From the NCBI RefSeq assembly GCF_003846135.1, contig NZ_RHHM01000006.1:62001-126000 (forward strand): a DNA stretch of 64,000 bases, read 5' to 3'. A program made the position numbers and the translations under genes. The notes below the pieces were generated by a model. That model saw only the letters and a list, made by a program, of their open reading frames with translations, searched no databases and was not told where the DNA came from. Origin of the DNA: Erwinia psidii (GTDB lineage: Bacteria > Pseudomonadota > Gammaproteobacteria > Enterobacterales > Enterobacteriaceae). This document shows positions 9,170 to 18,078 of this stretch, one piece after another (within the stretch, counting starts at the first letter, position 1; every line of letters begins with the position of its first letter).

Positions 9170-10173
9170 TATTTACATATCTCACTGATTTTATTCAGTT
9201 AATAACCATGTAAAGCCTGTGTGAGAATCAGATATTGATACCCGGTTACGATATGGGGCATCAAACAATCATGTACAACAGCGATAGCATGAGAACCTTT
9301 TGAAACGGATGATTATATCAGGGATGGTAGTGGATGGGGGAAGGATGAGAACAAATCGCCGGGCCGCTGCCAGACCAGGGCGTCCCTCTGATACGCAGAC
9401 CACGGCGGCGTTGCGCGTTCAGGGCTGTCGCAACATCAGGAAGATCAATCATGCTGCGGGCGGCTGATAATTGAGCAGAAGTTACCTGATTCACACCGCA
9501 TTAAGAAATTTTGTATTCGTTCAGAACGATATACTTATTTTATGTCAAAGAAAGAAGGTTAACTGAATGATTTTTAAGATAAAGTCAATCATCCACCGAA
9601 CGCCCGTTAACGGCGCAATCGGACCTGCTGCGAAGGCACTTTGCACCGATCGCGTTGCTGGGAAAAGATCCCCGCCTCGCCCGATAGCGTCCGCCTCTCT
9701 CGTTCCGCGAAGGTTGCGCCTGGCCGGAGTCCCTTTCTTTGGGATGCCGGAAACACTATTCAGCGGGCCTGTAAGGCATATCACACCCAACACTGCGCCT
9801 CCGACGCCAGCCATACCAGTCTGGCGGCGCGGCGCTGATGCGGATTGCCCAACGTTTTGTGTTAGTGATCCTGTCGGATGCAAACACCGGACTTATCGCA
9901 CAGGGTCTCGCCCGTCGGAAAGCAGGCTTCCACGCCGTATACACCACAAACAAATACGCCCCCGAATCGTTGCGTATTTGTTTGACCAACGGCGTTGCGC
10001 TCCTGAAGAGGGAATACACTGCTCGCCCGGCTTACGCCATGACCGGATGACAACTTCCGATGCCGGTTTGATGGCTGAGGCGAACCCTCCACCCGCCGTT
10101 GATGGCGTCCGTTAACGCCCGCGCTGCACGGCCCTGGATTTGTCCACGGGCGCCAGATGATTAAGCGAGGTAA
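9170..10173. other. About 1 kb without a convincing gene, left flank of the catabolic island
   Basis: The first part holds the hpt upstream region. From about 9570 the DNA is GC-rich and gives ORFs in several frames (for example 9567-10115), but none has a recognisable motif, a ribosome site or family-like composition. It may be a decayed gene. A 12-bp inverted repeat (CAAACAAATACG, 9947-9958, with its complement at 9973-9984, 14-nt loop) stands out and could be a regulatory site or a transcript end. No gcd remnant could be recognised by eye. Confidence 0.4.
9947..9984. repeat. 12-bp perfect inverted repeat
   Basis: CAAACAAATACG and CGTATTTGTTTG flank a 14-nt loop. There is no T-run after the right arm. 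It lies about 190 bp before the kinase gene, a possible operator of the adjacent Lrp- or cupin-type regulator. Confidence 0.45.
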
Positions 10174-11223
10174 ATGATGTTGAAGGTAAACCCGACTGAC
10201 GCTGCCGCATTAAGCACTGCGCCTCCCGCGATCCCTCTCTCAGAGATACCGTCTCTGGTGGCCAGGCTCTACGGGATCGAGGGCACGGTGCGGCCGCTGG
10301 CAGGTGAGCGTGATCAGAACTGCTGCATCGAACAACCTGATGGGACTCGCTATGTATTTAAGATCGGTAATCCGTCTGAATCGGCCGCCGTTGTCGATTT
10401 CCAGATTGCCGCGCTGCATCATATCGCTGATAACTCACCAACGCTGCCCATCCCCCGTGTCGTGCCGACACTGACCGGACGAACCTGTGACCACGTCAGG
10501 CTGAATAATGGGACAGATACGATTGTGCGGATGCTGACCTATCTGAACGGGATGCCGATCAAGGAAACGGTGCGAACGCCTGCACAACGTCGCACCATGG
10601 GAACCTGTCTGGCCAGGCTTAACCTCTCCCTGCAGGGATTTTCACATCCTGCTGCAAACCACGATCTGCTGTGGAATGTCTCTGCCGCACACCGTCTTAC
10701 GGATAAGCTGGAAGACCTTATCGATCCTGAACGACGCCGGCTGGCCAGGAAATTTATGGCACGCTTTAAAGAGCAGGTATTACCTGTTCTGCCGATGCTC
10801 AGAGCCCAGGTTATCCACAACGATTACCATTTTTACAATGTGCTGGTCGCACCGGGGGAGCAGGAGCGTATCACAGGTATCATCGACTTTGGCGATATGC
10901 TGTATGCGCCACTGGTAGGCGAAGTGGCCACCGCTGCGGCATTCCATATGACCGGTTGCACCGATCCATTCGTGGGCGCGGCACAGTTCGTCGGCGCTTA
11001 CCACCGGACGCTTGCGCTCACCGAGACAGAGCAGGAGATCGTTGCCGACCTGATGGCAACCCGTCACCTTATCACCGCGCTGATCTCCGAATGGCGTGCC
11101 GTCCGCTACCCTGATAACCGCGCCTATATCATGCGTCATAATCCCGCCGCCTGGGAGGCGCTGTCACAAATGGCCGATATCTCCCGCCACGGTGCGCGAG
11201 ACCGGTTACTGTCCGACATCTGA
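10174..11223 (+). CDS. Hydroxylysine-kinase-like phosphotransferase (APH fold)
   Basis: A 349-residue cytoplasmic kinase of the aminoglycoside-phosphotransferase fold. The N-lobe carries YVFKIGNP, with the ATP-binding Lys. The catalytic loop is VIHNDYHFYNVLV (about residues 212-224) and the metal-binding motif is GIIDFGDM (about 235-242), close to the pattern of hydroxylysine kinase (HYKK/AGPHD1). The next gene, 14 bp downstream, is a class III enzyme resembling the phospho-lyase that acts after HYKK, so the pair probably phosphorylates and then eliminates phosphate from a hydroxy-amino acid or amino alcohol. The exact substrate (5-hydroxylysine, ethanolamine or other) cannot be told from sequence. 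Confidence 0.8.
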   Translation: MMLKVNPTDAAALSTAPPAIPLSEIPSLVARLYGIEGTVRPLAGERDQNCCIEQPDGTRYVFKIGNPSESAAVVDFQIAALHHIADNSPTLPIPRVVPTLTGRTCDHVRLNNGTDTIVRMLTYLNGMPIKETVRTPAQRRTMGTCLARLNLSLQGFSHPAANHDLLWNVSAAHRLTDKLEDLIDPERRRLARKFMARFKEQVLPVLPMLRAQVIHNDYHFYNVLVAPGEQERITGIIDFGDMLYAPLVGEVATAAAFHMTGCTDPFVGAAQFVGAYHRTLALTETEQEIVADLMATRHLITALISEWRAVRYPDNRAYIMRHNPAAWEALSQMADISRHGARDRLLSDI

Positions 11224-11237
11224 AACGGGAGAAATCA

Positions 11238-12608
11238 ATGAAAAGCACCACAGACCTGAATATGGTGAACGCTTACATCCCTGGTCTTGCTGACGTGGGA
11301 GAGAGTACCGCGGCGATGATCCGGCGGCGCGACGCGCTGCTGGGGCCTGCCTATCGCCTTATGTATGAACATCCTTTACATATCGTGCGCGGTGAAGGTG
11401 CCTGGCTGTTTGATGCAGAAGGCCATCGCTATCTGGACGCCTACAATAACGTGACGTCGCTGGGACATTGCCACCCGGCCGTGAGCGAGGCGATTTGCAG
11501 ACAGGTTCAGACCCTGGCGACCAATACCCGCTATCTGCATGACACCATCCTGACGCTGGCCGAACGCCTGCTCTCAACCGTGCCGGAAACCTCACTGGCC
11601 CATCTTATGCTGACCTGCACGGGTAGTGAGGCAAATGATCTTGCCTATCGTATCGCCAGGATACGTACCGGCGGCACCGGGGTGATCGTCACCGAGACGG
11701 CTTATCATGGTATCACCGACGCGGTGTCTCAGTTCTCACCCTCACTGGGCACCACGGTTAATCTCGGCCCTCACGTGCGCCTGGTTCCCGCACCTCGTTC
11801 CTGGCATGCCGGGGATGTCGATACTGGCGAACGCTTTACGCGCGACGTCAACGCCGCCATTGCCGATCTGGAGCGCCACGGGATCGTGCCGGCTGCGCTG
11901 ATCGTCGACTCGCTGTTCACCAGTGATGGTATTCTGCCCGGCACGAAAGGCTTTCTTAAAAGCGCGGTCGATGCAATCAGGCAAGCCGGTGGCTTATTTA
12001 TTGCCGACGAAGTGCAGCCCGGATTTGGACGAACCGGAGAAAATATGTGGGGCTTTCAGCGCCACGGTGTTATCCCGGACATCGTCACGATGGGCAAACC
12101 GATGGGTAACGGTCAACCGATCGCAGGTCTGCTGGCAACTGCCGACGCGTTAGAGGAATTTGGCCAGCGCTCCCGCTACTTTAATACTTTTGCAGGCAAT
12201 ACCGTATCCTGTGCGGCAGCACTGGCCGTTTTGCAGACCATTGAACAGGATAACCTGATCGACAATGCCCGCCACGTTGGCAAAGTTCTGCTCGATGGTA
12301 TTGCCGGGCTAAACAAACGACACGAGGCAATAGGCGATGTGCGGGGGGCCGGCCTTTTTGTTGGCGTGGAGCTGGTTACAGATCGTCAATCGCGTGCCCC
12401 GGATCGTTGGCTCACCAGCCAGGTGGTCAACCGGATGCGCCAGAAGGGCGTATTACTGAGCGCCTGCGCAATGGGGCATAACGTGCTGAAAATCCGCCCA
12501 CCGCTGGTGCTGACCGCGGATCAGGCCGGCAGGATAACGGACGTACTGGATCAGGCGCTGACGGAAGCCACCGCCGCCAGAACCCGGCAATCGGCTTCGA
12601 CGCTATGA
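11238..12608 (+). CDS. PLP-dependent class III enzyme, PHYKPL/ETNPPL-like phospho-lyase
   Basis: A 456-residue class III aminotransferase-fold protein. Visible are GAWLFDAEGHRYLDAYNN, the phosphate-loop region CTGSEANDLA, ADEVQPGFGRTG with the PLP-pairing Asp, the Schiff-base Lys in TMGKPMGNGQP, and FNTFAGNTVSCA. These blocks are closer to 5-phosphohydroxylysine and ethanolamine-phosphate phospho-lyases than to ordinary aminotransferases. The expected reaction releases phosphate and ammonia from the phosphorylated product of the upstream kinase, giving an aldehyde. An Lrp-type regulator follows 12 bp downstream. Confidence 0.8.
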   Translation: MKSTTDLNMVNAYIPGLADVGESTAAMIRRRDALLGPAYRLMYEHPLHIVRGEGAWLFDAEGHRYLDAYNNVTSLGHCHPAVSEAICRQVQTLATNTRYLHDTILTLAERLLSTVPETSLAHLMLTCTGSEANDLAYRIARIRTGGTGVIVTETAYHGITDAVSQFSPSLGTTVNLGPHVRLVPAPRSWHAGDVDTGERFTRDVNAAIADLERHGIVPAALIVDSLFTSDGILPGTKGFLKSAVDAIRQAGGLFIADEVQPGFGRTGENMWGFQRHGVIPDIVTMGKPMGNGQPIAGLLATADALEEFGQRSRYFNTFAGNTVSCAAALAVLQTIEQDNLIDNARHVGKVLLDGIAGLNKRHEAIGDVRGAGLFVGVELVTDRQSRAPDRWLTSQVVNRMRQKGVLLSACAMGHNVLKIRPPLVLTADQAGRITDVLDQALTEATAARTRQSASTL

Positions 12609-12620
12609 TATGATGCAGCG

Positions 12621-13124
12621 ATGACAACATTTAAATCTCCAGACCGCACCGACATCAGGATCCTTGAGCACCTTCAGCGCGAGGGCCGTTGTTCAAACCT
12701 GGAACTGGCCGAGGCGGTTAGCCTCAGTCCCAGTCCCTGTCTGACGCGCACCAAACGTATGGAGCAAAGCGGTATCATCGCCGGGTACGGCGCAAAAATT
12801 GCGCTGAACAAGCTGGGCAGTCATGTCGTGGTATTTTCCGAGATTACCCTTAGCAGTCACTACCCGGATGATTTCCGCACGTTCGAGAGCGGGGCTGCCC
12901 GGTACCGTGAAATCGTTGAATGCTACAACGTCAGCGGCGGTTACGATTATCTGCTGAAAATCATCGCGCCTAACGTCGCCCTGTTTCAGGATCTGATGGA
13001 GCATCTTTTGCAAGACGAAATAGGCATCGCGAAATTCGCAAACCGCATCGTATTACGTGAGCCTTATCAGCGACGCGGAGAACCGCTCACCATGATTGCC
13101 ACCGGGACAGCGAGTTGGGAATAA
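12621..13124 (+). CDS. Lrp/AsnC-family transcriptional regulator
   Basis: A 167-residue protein with the N-terminal AsnC-type winged HTH (DIRILEHLQREGRCSNLELA, then SLSPSPCLTRTKRMEQSGII) and a C-terminal RAM/ligand domain (VSGGYDYLLKIIAPN). These regulators usually sense an amino acid and act on neighbouring genes. Its place at the end of the kinase/lyase operon suggests local control. A hairpin with T-run (13305-13324) ends the transcript. Confidence 0.9.
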   Translation: MTTFKSPDRTDIRILEHLQREGRCSNLELAEAVSLSPSPCLTRTKRMEQSGIIAGYGAKIALNKLGSHVVVFSEITLSSHYPDDFRTFESGAARYREIVECYNVSGGYDYLLKIIAPNVALFQDLMEHLLQDEIGIAKFANRIVLREPYQRRGEPLTMIATGTASWE

Positions 13125-13304
13125 CATCGCACTGACAGCGGGCACGGGTTGCCCTTTTATCCTGCCGGGGCCAGATCGCCCCGGATGCTCCTCTTCCCGC
13201 TGGCCGTCAGAGTTAAGTGACGGTCCTGAACGCATCAAAAACCGTTGACACCGCCGATCACCGGGCGATTTTTCACCTCAGCGTAAACCACCGGATGTGC
13301 TTCC

Positions 13305-13324
13305 CGCCGCACTGCGGCGTTTTT
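13305..13324 (+). terminator. Terminator after the Lrp-type gene
   Basis: CGCCGC-ACT-GCGGCG is followed by TTTTT. It overlaps the stop region of the convergent FAD oxidoreductase gene. Confidence 0.7.
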
Positions 13325-14651
13325 ACATCATTTGCGGTTGGCGAATCGCCTTGCCCGGCGCAAAGCGGCTCAGTCTGTACGGCGACAAATCGGTGTAAGT
13401 CTGCTCATTGAGCACCAACTGTGAACACAACTTACCGGCCCCCGGACCGATGCCAAAGCCATGTCCGCTAAAGCCGGAGGCCACGATCAGACCTGGGATC
13501 TGTGAAACTTCATCAATTACCGGCACCAGATCCGGGGTGGTATCAATCCAGCCAGCCCAGGCATGATCAACGGCTATACCCGCCAGTTGCGGGAATTCAT
13601 AAACCAGTTTGGCAATTGACTCGCGCAGAATTTGCTTATCTGCTGCCGGATCCAGGATGCGCATTTTCTCAAACGGAGAGACCGCATCCATCGACCAGGA
13701 GCCTGCTGCCTCCGGGCCGGAAAAGAATGAACCGTTAATGCGGATTTTCAGCTTCTTGGCAATTTTGCTGCGATACATCGGATAAAAGCGCGTTGCGTAA
13801 CGCAGGTTTTGCGGTGCAAGGTCCAGTTGACCTCGCCCGGTGATCGCCACGGTGTAGCTTCCATCCAGACGACGGCGTATCGCCAGTCCCGGTATGCTCA
13901 GACAGCCTTTGGTGACTTCAGCTGCCACCGTGCTTTTAAATGCCGTGCCAAGAATATTGGCGCTGGGTAGCGCAATGCCGTAGCGCGTACAGAAGCGTGA
14001 GCTCCAGGCACCGCCGCAACAGACTACCCTGCTGGTTTTGACCAGCCCGCGCTCTGTCCATACGCCGGTGACATGCCCGCCGCTGATATCAAGCCCGCGC
14101 ACGGCACAGCGCTGCTGAATATTCACGCCCAGCTGCTGTGCCCCGACAGCCAGCGCGGGCACCGCCTGTGAGGGTTCGGCGCGGCCATCGCCAGGTGACC
14201 AGACGCCCCCCATCCACGCTGTCTGACCGCCAATACGTCCACGGGCTTCACTGGCCGACAACAGCTGGCTATGGAAACCGATATTTTTAGCCTGCTGGCC
14301 CCAGCTTTCCCATTTGGCCAGATCGCTGGCACTGGTAGTACCGTACAGGATCCCGCTGCGCCGGAATCCCACATCTTTACCAATCTCATCGCCCAGCTCA
14401 GACCAGCGTTGCAGGCTGTACATAGCCATCGGCAGCTCGTAAAGGTCGCGGTTTTGTTGCCGCACCCAGCCCCAGTTGCGACCGGACTGCTCACCTGCCA
14501 TCACGCCTTTTTCAAACAGCGCCACCGACACGCCACGCTTCGCCAGCTCATAGGCAACTGAAGTACCGATGATCCCGCCGCCAATCACCACCACATCGGC
14601 CTGTTCGGGAAACGTCGGGCTGTCCGGCACTGCATCAATCTTTATGCGCAT
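13323..14651 (-). CDS. FAD-dependent amino acid/amine oxidoreductase (DadA/PuuB-like)
   Basis: A 442-residue DAO-family flavoprotein. The N-terminal dinucleotide motif VVVIGGGIIGTSVAYELAKRG (with Glu in ALFEKG about 20 residues on) binds the FAD ADP moiety, and the C-terminal GFSGHGFGIGPGAGKL closes the FAD site. Such enzymes deaminate amino acids or oxidise gamma-glutamyl amines. It is followed 23 bp downstream of a cupin-HTH regulator gene in the same orientation, an arrangement like puuR-puuB, and then by a solute-binding protein gene. Its substrate probably matches the island's ABC transporter. Confidence 0.85.
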   Translation of the reverse strand: MRIKIDAVPDSPTFPEQADVVVIGGGIIGTSVAYELAKRGVSVALFEKGVMAGEQSGRNWGWVRQQNRDLYELPMAMYSLQRWSELGDEIGKDVGFRRSGILYGTTSASDLAKWESWGQQAKNIGFHSQLLSASEARGRIGGQTAWMGGVWSPGDGRAEPSQAVPALAVGAQQLGVNIQQRCAVRGLDISGGHVTGVWTERGLVKTSRVVCCGGAWSSRFCTRYGIALPSANILGTAFKSTVAAEVTKGCLSIPGLAIRRRLDGSYTVAITGRGQLDLAPQNLRYATRFYPMYRSKIAKKLKIRINGSFFSGPEAAGSWSMDAVSPFEKMRILDPAADKQILRESIAKLVYEFPQLAGIAVDHAWAGWIDTTPDLVPVIDEVSQIPGLIVASGFSGHGFGIGPGAGKLCSQLVLNEQTYTDLSPYRLSRFAPGKAIRQPQMM

Positions 14652-14674
14652 AAATTGTCCTCAACGTATCGGGT

Positions 14675-15280
14675 TCAAAGATGGTTGTCTGGCTTGATAT
14701 GCATTATCCATAACACCTCCGCCTGCTGGGAAGTATGATTAAAAATGTTATGAATCAATGCACTACTGAACTGAAAGCTGTCACCGGGAGATAAAATGGT
14801 GCGTTCCCCCGCCAGCTCCAGCGTCAGTTCGCCGCTCATCACCAGACCCGCTTTTTCACCCATTCCCATCAACATTTCACCGGAGCGCACTCCCGGCGGG
14901 ATGATGATAAACATAAACTGAATATCGTGATCGCCCGTCGGCGACAGCATCTTTTTGGCAATACCGTTTTTACCTACGTTAAAATGCGGACGTTCCGCAC
15001 TACGCCGGACGTAGTGACCGATGCCTTTCAGCGACGGGTCCGATTCCTCAATAAATGCGGTGAGCGGAACTTTTAACACCAGCCGTAGCTGCTCTAACAC
15101 GCGAATAGTCGGGTTAGTGAGATTACGCTCAATCTGGCTGATGGCCCCCGCCGAGACATTAGCCAGCGCCGCCAGTTCATTGATGGTCATGTTGCGCGCC
15201 TTGCGAAGGCGTTTTAAGCGCGCACCAATATCGGCCTCAAGCGAACCGGGGTCATTCACCCCGGCAATCTGTTTATTCAT
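14675..15280 (-). CDS. XRE-family regulator with C-terminal cupin domain (PuuR-like)
   Basis: A 201-residue protein with an N-terminal HTH of the XRE type (LKRLRKARNMTINELAALANVSAGAISQIE, shown in parts; about residues 20-50) and a C-terminal cupin (MLMGMGEKAGLVMSGELTLEL, about 130-185). This domain pair is typical of PuuR-like repressors of amine and amino-acid degradation. It lies between the FAD oxidoreductase and the binding-protein gene, so it likely controls them. Confidence 0.88.
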   Translation of the reverse strand: MNKQIAGVNDPGSLEADIGARLKRLRKARNMTINELAALANVSAGAISQIERNLTNPTIRVLEQLRLVLKVPLTAFIEESDPSLKGIGHYVRRSAERPHFNVGKNGIAKKMLSPTGDHDIQFMFIIIPPGVRSGEMLMGMGEKAGLVMSGELTLELAGERTILSPGDSFQFSSALIHNIFNHTSQQAEVLWIMHIKPDNHL

Positions 15281-15301
15281 TCCATGTATTCCCTGAAGGG
15301 T

Positions 15302-16069
15302 TTACGGCATACCCCATTTCGCTTTCAGCTTATCCAGCGAACCATCCGCTTTCATGGCGCTCAGCGCCGCATTGATTTTTGCCAGTAATGCTTCATTACC
15401 TTTCTTCACCCCAAACGCCATTGGCGAAACGGACTCTGGCTTGTATCCTTCCACAACATGCATTCCTTTCAGGCCACCCGCCTTTTCCTGCGCCTTGAGG
15501 ATCGGGTAATCATTCAGTGCGCCGGCGATACGACCAAGCGACAGGTCACGCGTCATGTCCGCCGGGCTGTCATACACTTTAACTTCTTTTGCGATACCGC
15601 TTTTCATCAGGCTTTGCGTGTAATCAGTTCCCGCCATGCTACCCACCACCTCTCCCTTCAGGTCCTGCCATGAGCGGTACGTTTTGTGGTTGTCATCGCG
15701 GACAATCAGTCCGGCACCAAAAGCGGTGACCTGCTGCGAAAACGAAATGCGCTTTTCCCGTTCCGGGGTGGGCGTCATACCCGCGACAATCACATCGATT
15801 TTACCGGCAATCACCGACTGGATCAGCGTGGAAAAAGGCACGGCGGTAAAGGCAATATCAAGCTGCGCACGACTGGCCACTTGATGCGCAACATCCGGCA
15901 TAAACCCCTCAATCCTGCCGGTTTTGGTATCAAGAAAGGTGGTGGGGGCGCTGGAAGGTGGCGATCCAGCGGTAAGACTGGCGGCCTGCGAAACCACGCT
16001 GGTCGTCATCAACAGGGCAATGGTCAATCCCCGGCAGAACGCAGTAACGATAAAACGCGATGCAAACAT
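15302..16069 (-). CDS. Periplasmic amino-acid-binding protein of ABC transporter
   Basis: A 255-residue family-3 solute-binding protein (SBP_bac_3). It has a cleavable signal peptide (hydrophobic segment about residues 9-30, with a site after SQAA), GFMPDVAHQVASRA, and the ligand-site pattern VAGMTPTPEREKRISFS. The latter carries the Thr and Arg that bind the alpha-carboxylate in this family. The permease and ATPase genes start on the opposite strand 273 bp away, so the transporter is encoded divergently. The substrate is probably a polar amino acid. Confidence 0.9.
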   Translation of the reverse strand: MFASRFIVTAFCRGLTIALLMTTSVVSQAASLTAGSPPSSAPTTFLDTKTGRIEGFMPDVAHQVASRAQLDIAFTAVPFSTLIQSVIAGKIDVIVAGMTPTPEREKRISFSQQVTAFGAGLIVRDDNHKTYRSWQDLKGEVVGSMAGTDYTQSLMKSGIAKEVKVYDSPADMTRDLSLGRIAGALNDYPILKAQEKAGGLKGMHVVEGYKPESVSPMAFGVKKGNEALLAKINAALSAMKADGSLDKLKAKWGMP

Positions 16070-16342
16070 AGTTCACTCCTGATAGCGGTGAATGAAATGA
16101 CGCAGGTTTTTTCACTATAATGAAAATAAACACTATCTGGCGCGACAGTAAATGAATAAATTTACCTGCCCGGAGAACTGGCTATATTATTCATTGATTT
16201 TAAATAAATTTAATATCCATTCTATCGTTTTATGACGGCAATAAGTAAAGCCTATGTTGATTAAAGATAAAGCCGTTGACACCATCCTGCTCAGTGGCGA
16301 TATTCATTTTAATGAAAACAGGCTACCCCACAGGAGCGCGAG

Positions 16343-16993
16343 ATGGACTGGAACAGCATCCCGAACTATTTACCTTTTCTCCTGAAAGGGACGGAAATGA
16401 CCATCGTCATCACGCTTTTTTCGCTGCTCATCAGCACGCCGTTAGGGTTACTGTTTGCCGCAGGCAAAATGAGCCCGTGGAAAATAATTTCATGGCCGGT
16501 TTCATTGGTCATTAATATTACCCGCGGACTGCCGATGATCGTGGTGTTGTTTTATATCTACTTCGTCTTCCCCGATATTGGCATTACCCTTACCTCATTT
16601 CAGGCCAGTGTCATCGGCATCGCCTTCTGTTTTTCAACCTATATCGCTGAAATCTTTCGATCGGGGATTGAATCTGTCGATCGAGGTCAGTTAGAAGCCG
16701 CCCGTTCGATGGGCATGAGTGTTGGCAAAGCGATGCGGCGGGTGATCCTGCCTCAGGCGTTCCATGTCGCCCTGCCCCCTTACAGCAACACGCTGGTGAT
16801 GATGCTGAAAGATTCAGCACTGGCGTCGACTATCGCCGTCACCGAAATGACGCGCCAGGGGCAGTTAATCGCGGCGTCAACGTTCGATAATACCACCGTC
16901 TACACCCTGGTGGCCGTGCTCTATCTGCTACTTTGTCTGCCGCTACTGGCCGTCAGCAAACGGCTGGAAATACGCCGGATAAACGGAGCCTGA
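16343..16993 (+). CDS. Amino-acid ABC transporter permease (HisM/GlnP-like)
   Basis: A 216-residue inner-membrane permease with about five hydrophobic helices and the EAA loop ([22 protein letters not shown], shown here from residue about 117 onward) that contacts the ATPase. It begins with the usual short polar lead [26 protein letters not shown] precedes the ATG. The ATPase gene starts one base after its stop. Only one permease is present, so it probably works as a homodimer. Confidence 0.92.
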   Translation: MDWNSIPNYLPFLLKGTEMTIVITLFSLLISTPLGLLFAAGKMSPWKIISWPVSLVINITRGLPMIVVLFYIYFVFPDIGITLTSFQASVIGIAFCFSTYIAEIFRSGIESVDRGQLEAARSMGMSVGKAMRRVILPQAFHVALPPYSNTLVMMLKDSALASTIAVTEMTRQGQLIAASTFDNTTVYTLVAVLYLLLCLPLLAVSKRLEIRRINGA

Positions 16994-16994
16994 A

Positions 16995-17762
16995 ATGATT
17001 GAAATCAATGAGGTTCATAAGCGTTTCGGCCCGGTTGAAGTGCTTAAAGGCGTGACTTTCACCGTCAGCGAGGGTGAAGTGGTATGCCTGATTGGCCCGT
17101 CAGGATCGGGAAAATCGACAATCCTGCGCTGTATCAACGGGCTGGAGAGCTATGAAGAAGGTGAGATCCGCGTGTTAGGTCAGCGCGTTAATCATCGGGA
17201 TAAAAACATCAACGCGCTGCGGCGGCAAATCGGAATGGTGTTTCAGCGCTTCAATCTTTTTCCACACCGCAGCGTGCTGGAAAATGTCATGGAAGGCCCG
17301 ATACATGTCAATGGCGAGCCGCGCGCCATCGCGGAGAAACGGGCAAAGGACCTGCTGGCGATGGTCGGGCTGGCGGAAAAAATACAGGCGTGGCCCATGC
17401 AGCTGTCGGGGGGACAGCAACAGCGCGTCGCCATTGCCCGTACTCTCGCGCTACAGCCACGCGCCATTTTGTTTGACGAGCCGACCTCGGCGCTTGATCC
17501 TGAACTGGTTGGCGATGTGCTGCAAGTGATGCGCAACCTGGCGCGGGATGGCATGACGATGGTGGTGGTTACGCATGAAATGCAATTCGCCCGCGAGGTG
17601 GCGGATCGGGTGTGCTTCCTGCACAGCGGACAGATAGTTGAACAGGGGCCGGCAGAGCAGATCCTGCTACGCCCGCGGGAACCCCGTACTCAGGATTTTC
17701 TCAGAAGGGTGCTGGGTTCGCCGGAGCCTGGCGTGTGCAACCATTGTCAGATGAAAAAGTAA
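16995..17762 (+). CDS. Amino-acid ABC transporter ATP-binding protein (GlnQ-like)
   Basis: A 255-residue ATPase with Walker [11 protein letters not shown]-loop [11 protein letters not shown], signature [13 protein letters not shown], Walker [15 protein letters not shown] and switch TH in VVTHEMQFA. It is the usual length for polar-amino-acid importers. It ends the operon and the island; a 316-bp gap follows before cueO. Confidence 0.95.
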   Translation: MIEINEVHKRFGPVEVLKGVTFTVSEGEVVCLIGPSGSGKSTILRCINGLESYEEGEIRVLGQRVNHRDKNINALRRQIGMVFQRFNLFPHRSVLENVMEGPIHVNGEPRAIAEKRAKDLLAMVGLAEKIQAWPMQLSGGQQQRVAIARTLALQPRAILFDEPTSALDPELVGDVLQVMRNLARDGMTMVVVTHEMQFAREVADRVCFLHSGQIVEQGPAEQILLRPREPRTQDFLRRVLGSPEPGVCNHCQMKK

Positions 17763-18078
17763 ATAACCGGTGTCGCCTGGCGGACGTTTTCACACTTTCA
17801 ATGCGCTTAACGGCCATAACCGCAACGCCCTGGTAAACGAATGCCGGATGTCGTGCCGTCAGCCAGCGTTTCCACTAAAACTGCAAACCAATCATTGCCC
17901 GAAATCTGTTCCGCTGGCACTGGCGGAATGGGCAGAAAAACGCTGCTGTCACATAGCAGTTTATTAAGCCCGGAAACCAACGCAGAGTGCGTTTATCGGG
18001 TGCTTCAACCGGGCTTGCCGGACAGAAACAGTGGATTTTCATCTGTTGAGCACCCGGTCATCAGGTACGGGAAACGAC
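17763..18078. other. 316-bp gap between the ABC ATPase gene and cueO
   Basis: No gene, T-run hairpin or repeat is evident. This is the right boundary of the island relative to the E. coli gene order. Confidence 0.4.

Noticed and set aside
9567..10115. ORF of 182 codons in the island's left flank
   Set aside because: Pro/Arg-rich composition with several equally long ORFs in other frames, no motif and no ribosome site; it looks like GC-driven chance.
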